A DNA stretch of 64,000 nt from Cepaea nemoralis (GCA_014155875.1 JACEFZ010022401.1:212501-276500), one strand, 5' to 3'; shown: positions 46,795 to 57,983, counted from the first letter of the stretch. Notes: generated by a model from the sequence alone, not told the origin. Made by a program: numbers and translations.

Positions 46795-49026
46795 GACTCC
46801 ATAAAAAAAATAAAAAATTTTTTTGTTGCGTATCTGTCATGAAATTACTGTGGATTAACCAGATGATGATAATACAGACAGTCTGATTCACGGCATGTTT
46901 TCAAGGCCACAATTGTTTTTAACAAATACAGAAAAAACAAGTCGGATACAAGTATAATTGCCCAACTCGGGAGATGAAACAGTCCCGTCTGTCATTGAGA
47001 ATTCTCCGACATCAAACGAATTGGCGGCTTGTTATTGAAACCCGTTGTTGGGAGAATGCAGGAACTCGCTACCTTGTTTTGGAAGTTGCAACAAGGGGAA
47101 TCACTTTTGCATTGATTAAACCAAGGGGACATAAGATTTCTGGAAATAGTTAGTGCCCTTGGGGGACACCTGCGTGACATCAAAGACTTCACTGGAACAC
47201 TCCCAGCTCTTGACAGATACAAGACTTGTGTACATTAGTGTGGCCAAGGAAATTGACTAGGATTGACGTGTTTTGTTACCGCAGTTATGAAGTTCGGAGA
47301 GCTCTACAGTGTTAGATTAATTAAAAATTAAATAACATGTGTCTTTATGGCAAAGTGTAGAGGCCATCCAGGAATGATGCGGTATTGCATAAGGTAGTAT
47401 TGATAGAATATTTAAGCCTAATTAATATAAGCAGTTGCCTTGGTAAAACTAGCTAGAGTAGTGAAGTGATGATTAGCTCTGCTAGTGTGAATAGTGTAGC
47501 AGGGTGATATTTGGAGAGATTAGGAATTGGTTGGGAGGTGGGGAAAGTGTCCAATAGTGGGATCTTTCAGTGGGTTGCCCACTGGGGTTCTGCACTCCGT
47601 TATTGATCTTTCCTTGTCCTAACCTGATTCATATTTAAGGGATGAGCCACTCTGATCCTTGACAGAGTTTAGTTCACTGATAACTCTCTGAGCAAGGCAG
47701 TAGGCCTACATTCAGCTAGTAGGGATTAGTATCAGGCGGCCTTCACCAGATGTGGTCTCTTTCTCTGACAGGTTCCCCTACGTCTATGAGGAAGCTCTAC
47801 ACTGGGTTTGATGGAGGTCAACTCTCCTTAAGAAGAACATCCAATGAACATTCATTTTATTTTATATGATGAATAAATACCCAGAAGAAAGTACAATCAG
47901 CACTGTTTATGCTAGGCCTAGGATCCAGAGGGTCCATACGAAACTGGCTCAGTGGAGTAAGACATTATAAACGATTCATTTACAATAGGGATTTACCCAG
48001 GGTGGGTGATACTCGTTTCTTCACCACATACCACTGAACAATAGAGTCTAGAGAAAGACATTTTGACATGAAGTTCTCGTGGAATAAGTTAGTCTAGAGA
48101 AGAACCTTGAACATGAAGTTCTCGTGGAATAATTTAGTACAGTGAAGAAGTACTTTAGAACAGTTTGTGTGTGACAATCTATGAACATGGATTAGAACAA
48201 ATGTGAGACCTGTGACATTAAAACCTAGTTCTCACGGTACAGTGATCCGTACTTATTTGAGTTATAGGGACTGTAGTCTTTACAGTGATTGACAGATCCA
48301 TGATTAAGGTTATACAGTACTATTTTTGGTGGATCATGCATCTAGTCGACCCAGTGGATTCCGGGGAAAGTCAACGTCTGGAAGAAGAGGAGCATCAATC
48401 GGTGAGGTGTTCACGTACTAAGCTATCATGCTGTGGTGTACCCTTGCTATGATGACCATCTGACTTGGGCTCCTGATCTGCTGCTCTGAATCTACATACA
48501 CACTAGAATATTCGACACACATTCTACACCGTACACACACACACACACCTCTCACACCCATACTCTTTGCTTTAATAAATTATTTTTGTATTTATTTGTT
48601 AAAGCTAGAGTTGTTGAGTGTGTTGTGTTGGGGAAGAGTGAGAGGGGGCATGATCTAGGGGTGAGTGAGAGTGAGAAAGCGGTGTCTGCAGACTGACGGA
48701 GTTTTGTGGACGAGTCTGGTGGTTTCTCTAGGACAATAATATTGGGGTAATAAAAATGTGGGTGTTGATTCCCCTCACTCCAGGGACGACACTAAAGTAA
48801 GAAGGGATAACTTACGACAGTATCTCTTACGGGACGTTGCAGTCAACCCCAGCATTTTCAGCTGCTGTTGATGTACTAGGCAAGTGTTACGTTCAGTAGT
48901 TTGCCATTGCTTTCTGAACGACCGGCCCCTATACCTTTTTTCGAAAAAACCAGCACCGCCGTGTCTCGAACCCGGGTATACGGGCTCACAAACCGCGTTT
49001 GGAAGCCCTTAGCCACAGAGACCGGT
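46795..49026 (-). mobile_element. SINE body A split by solo LTR 2
   Basis: The 3' end lies at 46795-46834 (A/T-rich tail, TTGTTGCGTATC) and the rest at 48820-49026 (GTATCTCTTACGGGACGTTG, CAGTCAACCCCAGCATTTTC, ATTGCTTTCTGAACGACCGG, GCCACAGAGACCGGT). Removing the LTR and one GTATC restores a continuous SINE, so the SINE predates the LTR. Confidence 0.85.
46835..48819. mobile_element. Solo LTR 2, 1.99 kb
   Basis: It starts TGTCATGAAATTACTG and ends AACTTACGACA; the 5-mer GTATC flanks both ends (46830-46834, 48820-48824). It shares GGCATGTTTTCAAGGCCACA and CTCACTCCAGGGACGACACT and the intervening order with LTR 1, with substantial divergence and indels. AATAAATTATTTTTG and TAATAAAAATGTGGG near the right end are possible polyadenylation signals. 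Confidence 0.92.
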
Positions 49027-49111
49027 CTCCATAAACTCCATAAACTCCATAGACTCCATAAAGGTGAACACAAATCACAGAGTGAAAATTCCCCCCACCC
49101 CCACCGTTCAA

Positions 49112-49112
49112 T

Positions 49113-49165
<53 letters not shown>

Positions 49166-49175
49166 CACACAGACA

Positions 49176-49223
<48 letters not shown>

Positions 49224-49250
49224 GACACAAACACACACACACACACACAA
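49112..49250. repeat. (AC)n microsatellite
   Basis: ~137 bases of AC with scattered AAAC and AGAC interruptions. HTHT and CVCV ORFs over it are artefacts. Confidence 0.98.
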
Positions 49251-49654
49251 TCCAAAAATATATAATAATAAAATAAAAATAAGAATTCGTTTCGATTATA
49301 TAAATCTTCACCACGGACTGGATAACACTAACAGATTTAAAGAAAATACATAAAATTATAAAATAATAGTAAATCACAGCCCCTTTATTGTAAAGAAGGC
49401 ACAATAGTTGGGTTCAGTTCGATTTGTAAATGTGCTCTTATTCTACAAAGGCTGAGTCCAATGCAGCTGTTAATATTGCCAAATAAGAAATGTGTGGCCT
49501 AAAGATTTTCACTCTGTGATTTATTTTTGCCTTTATAGAGTCCGTTGTAATGTATATACACCGTATCCGTGTTTAGTATGTCTCATCTGTTCACAGGAGG
49601 TACATATACCTGTTTGTATTTTCTATTGTTATATTCTGCTGTACTTTAAAGTCA

Positions 49655-50470
49655 GAAATAGCGTTCTTGCATGTTACGTAGAACCAGTTTTAACATACGG
49701 CTGCGAATCCTGGACAATTAGTAAACACTGATCATATTCCGGTACAAACCCACGGCCTTGTCCACGTCAATTTGGAAGCACTATAATCGAGTTTCGTTCT
49801 CGTTTGAGCTCGTCAGTAGTGCATATCCTTGACCGGACCCGGAAACAAACCCAGGATCACTGGATGTGACGCGGGTGTGTAACCACTAGACCACGCGGTA
49901 CACGCTAGACTCAAACAAATTCTCACACTAAAATACCACGTCACCCATCGTAGGTTATAACTCAAAATTTGCCCGATCGCCGCGATTGACATCAGTCATT
50001 CGATGGGCCTCGAATGATCAAGTCTTCTCGGCTGGCAAGGCACACAAGGTCGCTCGAGCTCAGTTGTGGGTTGTACTCAATCTTTAAATCTCAAATCCCG
50101 AAACAACCAAATAAATGAATTTGATTATTGCTCGCTGGACATTAGGCGATGGGTGACGTTGTAGTATTCTAGTGTGAGAATTTGGTTGCGTCTAGCGTGT
50201 GCCGCGTGGTTTAGTGGTTACACAACCGCGTCACACACCAGTGATCCGGGATTTGTTTCCGGGTCCGGTCAAGGATATGCACTACTGACGAGCTCAAACG
50301 AGAGCGAAACTCGGGTATAGTGCTTCCAAACTGACGTGGACAAGACCTTAGGTTCGTACCGGAATACGATCAGCGTTGCCAATTGAGGGTTGTGCTCAAT
50401 TTTTAAATCTCAAATCCCCAAAAAACCAAATAAATCAGTTAGTAAACAGGCGAAAAGGAAGTAGATGACA
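49655..50470 (+). mobile_element. RTE-like LINE fragment interrupted by a SINE dimer
   Basis: Left part encodes CYVEPVLTYGCESWTISK; across the 711-bp insertion it continues QAKRK, as in the CYIEPVLLYGCE-WT-QAEKH segment of the related LINEs. Only this short piece is recognisable. Confidence 0.75.
49728..50438. mobile_element. Inverted dimer of SINE family G, one 10-bp TSD
   Basis: TTAGTAAACA occurs at 49718-49727 and 50439-50448. Inside, a minus SINE (to ~49950) and a plus SINE (from ~50150) face each other head to head; inverted blocks include GTGCCGCGTGGTTTAGTGG (A-box region, right) and CCACTAGACCACGCGGTAC (left), and TCTCACACTAAAATAC with its partner. The right copy ends AAACCAAATAAATCAG. 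The spacer holds another SINE G tail (50029-50113). Confidence 0.88.
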
Positions 50471-50844
50471 GTGAAAGTTGTTTATTTTTACTTTTCGTGT
50501 GTCTGAAAAAAATAAACAATAAACAACAACAACTAGACTATTATTATGCATACCCTGCTTTTAATTCCACCCTTTTTATCCAGCAGTTGGAAACAGTGGT
50601 TTCACCAACCATTCTTCTTCAGCGGCGGGTTATTCATATCGTTACAACAGATTGCTGTCCCGTAACTTTATCGTCATGGGCAACGGCTGCAGTCACCACA
50701 ACAAGCCGGCCTATCTATTCTCTGAATGATGAAAGGACAAGGCAATGGGAATCGATGAAAGACGACCGCTGTTGAGATCTGTAATTAAGGACAAAGTGTT
50801 GTAAACAAGCGGGGTAATTTAGACAAACGGGGGAGTAAGGTTTC
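50471..50844. other. Unassigned stretch
   Basis: AT-rich with AAATAAACAATAAACAACAA. A 92-codon ORF (50497-50775) has no motif. Confidence 0.35.
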
Positions 50845-50853
50845 TTTCTTTCT

Positions 50854-50893
<40 letters not shown>

Positions 50894-51038
50894 TTTTTCT
50901 TTCTTTCCTTCCTTCTTTCTTTTTTCCTATAATTCTTTCTTTCTTTCTTTCTTTCTTTCTATAATTCAATTATTCTTTCTTTCTTTCTTTCTTCCTATAA
51001 TTCAATTATCCTTTCTTTCTTTCTTTCTTTCTTTCTTA

Positions 51039-51076
<38 letters not shown>

Positions 51077-51389
51077 ATAATTCAATTATTCTTTCTTTCT
51101 TTCTTTCTTTCTTTCTTTATTTCTTTCTTCCTTCCTATAATTCAATTATTCTTTCTTTCTTTCTTTCTTTCTATAATTCAATTATTCTTTCTTTCTTTCT
51201 TTCTTCTTATAATTACATTATTCTTTCTTTCTTTCTTTCTCTCTTTCTTTCTTTCTTCCTATAATTCAATTATTCTTTCTTTCTTTCTTTCTTTCTTCCT
51301 ATAATTCAATTATTCTTTCTTTCTGTCTGTCTTTCTTTCTTTCTTTCTTTCTTCCTTTCTTCCTATAATTCAATTATCCTTTCTTTCGT

Positions 51390-51432
<43 letters not shown>

Positions 51433-51497
51433 ATAATCCAATTATTCTTTCTTTCTTTCTTTCTTTATTTCTTTCTTCCTTCCTATAATTCAATTAT

Positions 51498-51548
<51 letters not shown>

Positions 51549-51601
51549 ATAATTCAATTATTCTTTCTTTCTTTCTTTCTTTCTTCCTATAATTAAATTA
51601 T

Positions 51602-51641
<40 letters not shown>

Positions 51642-51660
51642 TTTTCCTATAATTCAATTA

Positions 51661-51691
<31 letters not shown>

Positions 51692-51845
51692 TATAAATCA
51701 ATTATTCTTTCTTTCTTTCTTTCTTTCTTCCTATAATTCAATTATTCTTTCTTTCTTTCTTTCTCTCTTTCTTTCTTTCTTTCTTTCTTCCTATAATTCA
51801 ATTATTCTTTCTTTCTTTCTTTCTTTCTTCCTATAAATCAATTAT

Positions 51846-51876
<31 letters not shown>

Positions 51877-51878
51877 GT
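50845..51878 (+). repeat. (TTTC)n array punctuated by TATAATTCAATTATT
   Basis: TTTC tracts of 4-13 units alternate at ~40-90-base intervals with a conserved spacer CCTATAATTCAATTATT, about 16 times. The spacer core TAATTCAATTA is a 5+1+5 palindrome. Confidence 0.97.
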
Positions 51879-51923
51879 CTTGTCTGTCTGTTTGCCTGCC
51901 TGCCCGCCTGCCTGTCTGTCTGT

Positions 51924-51956
<33 letters not shown>

Positions 51957-51988
51957 TGTCTGTCTGTCTGTCTGTCTGCCTGCCTGCC

Positions 51989-52025
<37 letters not shown>
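51879..52025 (+). repeat. TGTC / TGCC microsatellite
   Basis: Alternating runs of TGTC and TGCC directly continue the TTTC array via TTTCTGTCTTG. Confidence 0.97.
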
Positions 52026-52174
52026 CCTGAAATTATCATGTCAGGTCCGATTATATATACAAATGTCAACCCAGCAACCGAAAATTAGCATTATCCTTCA
52101 ATAATACTCCAGTCAGAAGAATGTGGGCAAGGGATCAACGAAGAAGGGTTAAGTTGCTCTTCACTATACATATA

Positions 52175-52410
52175 CCTGGTCCGTGGCGAAGTCGTTACGT
52201 ACGCAGTTCGTAATCCCGCATACCCGCGTTCGTAACACAGCTGATGGCAATTTGGCAGCAGACCGCCTTGCGTTGGTTTCTTACGAAATGTTTTGGGTAC
52301 TAATTGTTCAGAAAGCAATGTCAAACTACTGAGCGTAATCTTGCCAAGAAATAAACAATCAGCTGAAAGATGCTGATGTTGACAGCGATGTCCTATAAAG
52401 GATATGCAAA
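52175..52410 (+). mobile_element. SINE, head H1 + body A, full length
   Basis: CTGGTCCGTGGCGAAGTCG (A box), GTAATCCCGCATACCCGCG, GTTCGTAACACAGCTG (B box with one change), GCAGACCGCCTTGCGTTGG, GTTCAGAAAGCAATGTC and CCTATAAAGGATATGCAAAC. Confidence 0.9.
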
Positions 52411-52477
52411 CAATATTAATATAGCTTGTTATGTAATTAAGTTGAAATAATTTATTATGCTACTTAATTCTGAGTTG

Positions 52478-52479
<2 letters not shown>

Positions 52480-52555
<76 letters not shown>

Positions 52556-52570
52556 GGTGTGGGTGTGTGT
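52480..52570 (+). repeat. (GT)n microsatellite
   Basis: ~75 bases of GT with TTGTG and TTGGTGTGGG interruptions. Confidence 0.97.
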
Positions 52571-52599
52571 GTTATCCTGAAGTGCGCGCCTTGCGAGAT

Positions 52600-52895
52600 A
52601 CAGCGAAAGATGCCAGACAACAAATTGAGCAATATATTGTTTTTGTGATGAGAAGAGAAGCATTTTGGGGACATCATGACCACTGGAAATATCAAGGGGA
52701 AGAGAGGCAGAAGCAGACTAAGAAATCATGCTGATTGGACTAAGAAGTTGGTATGGAGCAATATCATCAGCAGAGTTGATCCAGAACACCGAAGACCGAG
52801 ATTTGTGGAGATTCATGAACACTTACACCAGCTTGCAAGGCACTTGATGGTGATGATGATGATAATGATATTGTATTTGTCTTCATTATTATAAG
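52600..52895 (+). mobile_element. LINE C-terminal fragment with (ATG)n tail
   Basis: RRSFWGH-like text appears across frames: VMRREAFWGHH, then TTGNIKGKRGRSRLRNHADW, ISRVDPEHRRPRFVEI, LARH. The TTGKI-GKRGRGR order matches RTE-type LINE ends. It finishes in GATGGTGATGATGATGATAA. Confidence 0.65.
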
Positions 52896-53309
52896 TAATA
52901 ATATGTGTTTCCAAAGTCAGAGTGTAGCGGGAGGGTAAGGTTTCTATCTTTCTGGCAAAACTGGTGTGTAGTCAGTAAAGCAAATGTGTAGATCTTTGTT
53001 TACTTCTATAGAACGTTCAGTTACTGTTCTCATTATATACACAATATTTACCCTTGCCTTCTACAAACCCACATTGTTCTTCTCTTATTTCAGGTTGTAT
53101 TTTCTTCCTAACTTTTTGCATAATAATTCTTAGCAAAATCTTTGTGATGTGACTCATTATTCTAATTGTTCGATGTTGATCACATTCCAAGGCTCCTGAT
53201 TTCTTTGGGATTGCAAAAGAGACATGTCGACATGATAAGGATGCTTGAAGATCTACAAGTTGATGGAAAAGACCTTAGACTTGTAGAAAACATATATTGG
53301 AAACAACAA

Positions 53310-53409
53310 CTGATGTTGGACAGCAGGATGTCTTCATCCGACATACGGGATTTCACGCTGGAGTTCACAGCCAGCGAATGCAAGCATGCAAGCAAGCAAG
53401 CAAGCAAGT
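53310..53409 (+). mobile_element. CAAG-tailed retroposon, copy 3, 5'-truncated
   Basis: CTGATGTTGGACAGCAGGATG, TCATCCGACATACGGGATTTC and GCAAGCAAGCAAGCAAG equal the last ~100 bases of the 37.7-kb copy. AACAA flanks it at 53305-53309 and 53410-53414. Removing it rejoins the LINE codons IYWKQQ and AAIRID. Confidence 0.9.
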
Positions 53410-54138
53410 AACAAGCTGCCATAAGAATTGATAATGAAGTAGGTCAATAGCAGCCTATTAAGAGAGATGTGAGACAGGGATGTGTAATGTCTCCAGATCT
53501 TTTTTTTTTCCCTGAACAGTGAAAATATTTTCAGAAATATAGAAGATATGAAGGAATCAAGATTGGGGAACGTTGCACAAACCACATTAGATATGCAGAT
53601 GATACAGTCTTGATTGCAGACAATGAACAGGACCTGCAACATTTAGTAGATGAGGTTGTTGCACACAGTGAGCAACTAGGGTTAGAATTGAATTTTAAGA
53701 AGACACAGATTATGGTCGTCACTGGGAAGAAGGAAATACCACAATGTACTATACAAGTAAATGGGCATGTTCTTAAACAAGTGAATCGTTACAGTTATCT
53801 CGTAACAGTCATAACATCTGATGGGAGATGTATTGAAGAGATTAGAACAAGAAATGCCGTTGCCAAGGTAGTCTGTTGCAAGATGAACAACATACTGACC
53901 AATAAAACGATATCAACTGAAACGAGAAAAAGAATGTTGAAGTGCTACATAAAACCTGTACTTTTGTATGAATGTGAAGCGTGGACATGAGCAGACAAGC
54001 TGAAACACTTCTGATGGCAGTGGAAATGTGGTTTCTGAGGAAAATGCAAAAAATACCATGGACAGACAGAAAAACCAATGAACAAGTTCTTCAAAACACA
54101 AATGAAAATCGTAAACTGTTTAGAGAGCGACATTAGAC

Positions 54139-54642
54139 GTCATTGGCACCTTGCCGTCTTGACAGACGATAGTTTGTAAGGGATGGAGTTATTGCCTCTC
54201 CATAGCACAAAGCCTGGGCTAAAATATAGAAATCATGTGTTGCCCATGCAGCATGATACCTCTCTCGGCCTGCCTAGTTCACTCCAGAGGAAAGGTAACA
54301 CCTCTAAATCTGGAACAAGACAAGCTGCAGAAGCTGCCGGATCAGCAAAACAATGCTCTAACTGTCCGCCTGTCGGAGCTTCGATCCTAGACCAGCCGCC
54401 AACCAAGTGTTAGGGGCTGGTCTTGCCCTGCCATGACATTTTGTCTTTATGTTGCATTTCCTCGTACGAGGGTAAGGCTTGTACCCTCCCAATTGCGCTC
54501 TTCCGCCCGAAGCCGTTGGCACAATGTGAGGTGTCGGGTTTGGTAAGCGCCGCCCAACGTTCGGCGCTAACAGAAAGCAGGTAGTACCGTCTACTGTTAT
54601 ACGGTAGCTCAGTCATATCTGACTAAGACCTGACACAAACAC
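54139..54642. mobile_element. Unclassified 504-bp insertion, 9-bp TSD
   Basis: ACATTAGAC is found at 54130-54138 and 54643-54651, splitting a LINE. The left ~220 bases match 14740-14946; the right half (GGGCTGGTCTTGCCCTGCC, TTCCTCGTACGAGGGTAAGG, CGTCTACTGTTATACGG) is seen only here. CCTCGTACGAGG is a 12-base palindrome. No RT or transposase; tail not evident. Confidence 0.85.
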
Positions 54643-54880
54643 ACATTAGACAATCACAATTTTTTGGGCATGTTATGAGAAGAAATGAATTAGAGAATTT
54701 GGTGACAACTGGCAAGATCGAAAGGAATAGACCAAGGGAAAGACAGAGAAGTAAATACCTGGATGGCTTGGCCACGTGGCATGGTAGAGACAGAAACATG
54801 GAGCTGATCCACGACTCTGGTGATCGAATGAGATGGCAAAACATTACCGCCCACGCTTATTGGCATGGCACATGTTGTAT

Positions 54881-54952
54881 GGATGGATGGATAGATGGAT
54901 GGATGGATGGATGGATGGATGGAAGCATGGATGGATGGATGGATGGATGGAG
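54881..54952 (+). repeat. (GGAT)n microsatellite at LINE 3' end
   Basis: Directly follows GGCATGGCACATGTTGTATGG of the LINE, with single ATAG and AGC interruptions. Confidence 0.95.
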
Positions 54953-55432
54953 CTTTGCAAATCACAGTTACGAAAATCTAGGACGTTGCGACGACTAGCT
55001 TTAATACGCAGACAAATACACAAAACACAAACATACAAACACGGGGAAGGCACAACATGAAGGCATAAGAACGGGATGAGAAGAATGGACAGATGAAATA
55101 ATTGCGAACAATGAAAGGAAAAGGAAATAATCTGAAGAAATGTGCCTCTTATCTCAGGATCCCAGGCTGTGATACTGTGAAAGAAGAAGATATAACTTCT
55201 TGATCGTTACTATCAAGAGAAAGATTAACAAACCATGTAGCAACACTGCTGCTGAAATTACAAGTGCACATTCAGAGAACACGGCTGTAATTAGGGACAG
55301 CGATAGCCTTGGTGCAGACATGCAGAGATTTAATGGTCTTGACAGATGATTGGACTAGTTCCATTACACCAGGTCATTATTCAAATTACGCGCCAAACGA
55401 TTTTAAATTATATTAAAAGGGATCATGGGTGG
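54953..55432. other. Unassigned, purine-rich
   Basis: No repeat family or ORF of note. Confidence 0.35.
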
Positions 55433-55645
55433 GGAGTGAAGCAGTGGTAGCGTGGTGGCCAGACGCTCGCCTTCCACCCTGGTGATGCTTGGTTTGAGTC
55501 CTCATCTAAACGGATGTTAAAATTGATCTTTGGCTTCAGGGTCCAACCAGATTAAAATGGATACCAGAAAATGTCTGAGAAATAAAGGCAGCAGATGTAA
55601 TAATGACATCTCCCATGGAATGCTGAATTATATACAAAAATATCT
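55433..55645 (+). mobile_element. SINE family H candidate
   Basis: AGTGGTAGCGTGGTGGCCAG (A box) and CTTGGTTTGAGTCCTC (B box) about 40 bases later resemble a tRNA-derived promoter. The downstream region has GGTCCAACCAGATTAAAATGG. Single copy here. Confidence 0.55.
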
Positions 55646-55929
55646 ATAAACTTACACAGTGTAATTTTAGGCGGGTTAAAACATTCTTTACTTACGGTTC
55701 TTAAGTTAGACATCGTCAGCAAAGTAGTGTCAGGAAAATACCTTCGTGTTTTTTTGTGTGTTTACTTTCAGCGTAATCTATGGATGGTTTTTTTTCCTTT
55801 TCATATTTACAGTAGATAATTCTCTGTGTTTACCTTTGACATAGTTGTTTCTATGTCTTTATTGAATATTAGGTCCTCAAAAAAAATTACTGCTTAGATA
55901 TGTGAACTGTGAGATCTAATTTATTTTGG

Positions 55930-56585
55930 TGTTTTTGCTTGTGTCTTGGTGTCTCGTTGGGGTATGTTGGTGTCGTATTGGTGTTTAGTTGATGTCTTGC
56001 TTTTGTTTAGTTGGAATCTTGTTGGGGTCTTGCTGTTGTTTGGTTGGAATCGTGTTGGAGACTTGCTGGTGTTTTGTTGGTGGTTTGTTGGTTTCTTGTT
56101 GGTGTCTTATTGGTGTATTGCTGGTGTCCAGTTGGTATCTTGTTTGTGTCTTGTTATTGTATTGCTAGTGTCTTCTTGGTGTCTTGTTTGCGTCTTGCTG
56201 TTGTATTGTTGATGTCTTGTTGGAGTAATGTTGGCGTCTCGTTGGTTTCTTGTTGGTTGTTTGCTAATGTCTTGTTGGTGTCTTCTTGGTGTCTTGTTAG
56301 TGTCGTGTTGGTGTCTTTTTTGTCCTTTATTGGTGTCTTATTTGTGTCCTACTGGTGTCTTATTTGTGTCCTACTGGTGTCTTGTTGGTGCCTTGCTAGT
56401 GTCTTGTTGGTGTCTTTTTTGTCTTTTATTGGTGTCTTATTTGTGTCCTACTGGTGTCTTATTTGTGTCCTACTGGTGTCTTGTTGGTGCCTTGCTAGTG
56501 TCTTGTTGGTGTCTTTTTTGTCTTTTATTGGTGTCTTATTTGTGTCCTGCTGGTGTCCTGTTGGTGTCTTGCTAGTGTTCTGATT
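55930..56585 (+). repeat. ~15-bp GT/TT-rich repeat with 105-bp higher order
   Basis: TTGTTGGTGTCTTGC-like units dominate. At the right a block TGTCTTTTTTGTC...GTGTCCTACTGG...CCTTGCTAG occurs nearly three times at ~105-base spacing (7 x 15). Cys/Leu/Val-rich ORFs up to 190 codons are repeat artefacts. Confidence 0.9.
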
Positions 56586-57160
56586 ATTTTGATTGTTCTT
56601 CTTGTACGTGTTGACTTTCATATTGCAGATTTCACGTGTTATTGAAAGTCACCCCATATAGTGAATGTATTTCATCTAAGCATGTTGACAATATGAGGCT
56701 AGCGCCATGTGCTCAATACTCTTCCGTGTGTGAAAGAAGCCCTATATTTACTTAATCATCATCATCACATCACTAGGATACCCTGACAGAATGGAAACGG
56801 GGGTTCTTCACATGTTTCAAACACACTTAAACGCATATCGCATACACACACAGAGATACGCACACAGAAACACTCACAACACACACACACACACGCACAT
56901 ATACTCCCACGCACTTACATCTATGTAACTACCTACCTACATATCTAACTAACTATCTACCTACCACCCACCTACCTACCTACTTACCTAGCTACCTACC
57001 TACTTACCTACCCACCTACCTACCCACCTTCCTACTTACCTACTTACCCAACCAACCTACCTACCTACTTATCCGCCTACCTACCTACCTACCTACTTAA
57101 CTACCTGGCTCTCTGTCTGTCTGTCTGCCTGCCTGCCTGCCTGCTTACCTGTCTGTCTGT
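56586..57160. repeat. Unassigned, then TACC / ACAC simple repeats
   Basis: 56586-56850 holds no recognised feature. ACAC-rich DNA at 56840-56900 leads into a degenerate (CTAC)n/(TACC)n at 56930-57105 and (TGTC/TGCC)n to 57160. Confidence 0.8.
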
Positions 57161-57354
57161 ATAAACAGTCCCTGTAGAGATATAGTACAATATCTTTGTT
57201 GGAGAAGTGTATCTAGACAAACCACACACCATTACATGTACACCTGTCAAGGTTCAAACGGCCCGTACTTTAATGCACCGCACTTAAGAGTTACTACCCA
57301 GCCTTCCAAATAACTTACCAACCTACCCACCAACCAACATATCATCAAATATTT

Positions 57355-57640
57355 TGTCGGCTGACGTGTGCAGTCATGTTATTCCAAAACCTGCTATCTC
57401 CAACGGCATGATTAGTTGACTCTCTTCCGTGCCATGACGCAAGACTTTCAAGCATCTTCTCTCGCTGTCTTCCTCTATCTCTCCTTCACACAAATCTTTC
57501 CGATTCTCACAACATGCTCCTGTTTTTTGTCCTGCTCATAGTGTGGCCAACTAAATGATGACTGCTTCTTTCTGATTGTTTGTGATCATTTGTCGTTGCG
57601 ATTTAGCCTCCCTTAAAATCTCCAGCATATACATATTGAC
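57355..57640 (-). mobile_element. LINE C-terminal fragment
   Basis: The reverse strand reads HYEQDKKQEHVVRIGKICVK, RKTARENA, ESLASWHGRESTNH and WNNMTAHV. It follows the GHMMRR / TGKI-GKR / LASWHG / WRNM series of RTE-type LINE ORF2 ends. Frame and stops are broken. Confidence 0.65.
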
Positions 57641-57680
57641 ACTGTCCTAGACAGGACGCTTCAGAGATGTTATAAAGTGT

Positions 57681-57922
57681 GTTTCATGTCCTTTACAGAA
57701 CTTCGATATCAACCTCAACTTTTTTTTTTGTTTAGCTGTTTGCGATTTTCAAGGCAATGTTACGTTCAGTAGATCGCAAATGCTTTTTATACTACCGACG
57801 TTCAATACCATTCTTAAAAATCAACTCAATGTGGTTTGCTTCCAAATCTCTTGCAGCTGATATCGAACCCTATTTGTGAGATTGTGAAACGTGATCATTA
57901 ACTCATAGCTACAGAGGCCGAC
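57681..57922 (-). mobile_element. SINE, H1-like head + body A, diverged
   Basis: TTTCATGTCCTTTACAGAAC, GCAATGTTACGTTCAGTAG, then CAATGTGGTTTGCTTCC, TTGCAGCTGATATCGAACCC (B box in reverse) and AGCTACAGAGGCCGAC. Confidence 0.75.
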
Positions 57923-57983
57923 AGGGCAGATAGTTATATACTTATTATACACTTAATTCATATCACAGTGGTAGAAATTATAA

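Larger units (their letters stand above)
53170..54880 (+). mobile_element. RTE-like LINE ORF2, longest copy, two insertions
   Basis: In order: MIRMLEDLQVDGKDLRLVEN and IYWKQQ; (insertion); AAIRIDNEVGQ, KRDVRQGCVMSPDLFF; NHIRYADDTVLIADNEQ (catalytic YADD); LGLELNFKKTQIMVVTGKK; YSYLVTVITSDGRC; CYIKPVLLYECEAWT; QKIPWTDRKTNEQVLQ; (insertion); [33 protein letters not shown]; and GGCATGGCACATG. Domains: RT palm and thumb, then the post-RT domain. The endonuclease domain is missing (5' truncation). In-frame stops (for example after AWT) and frameshifts make it inactive. A GGAT repeat follows the 3' end. Confidence 0.88.

Noticed and set aside
56011..56583. 190-codon Cys/Leu/Val-rich ORF resembling a membrane protein
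   Set aside because: Hydrophobicity comes from a 15-bp GT-rich repeat; other frames give the same residues.
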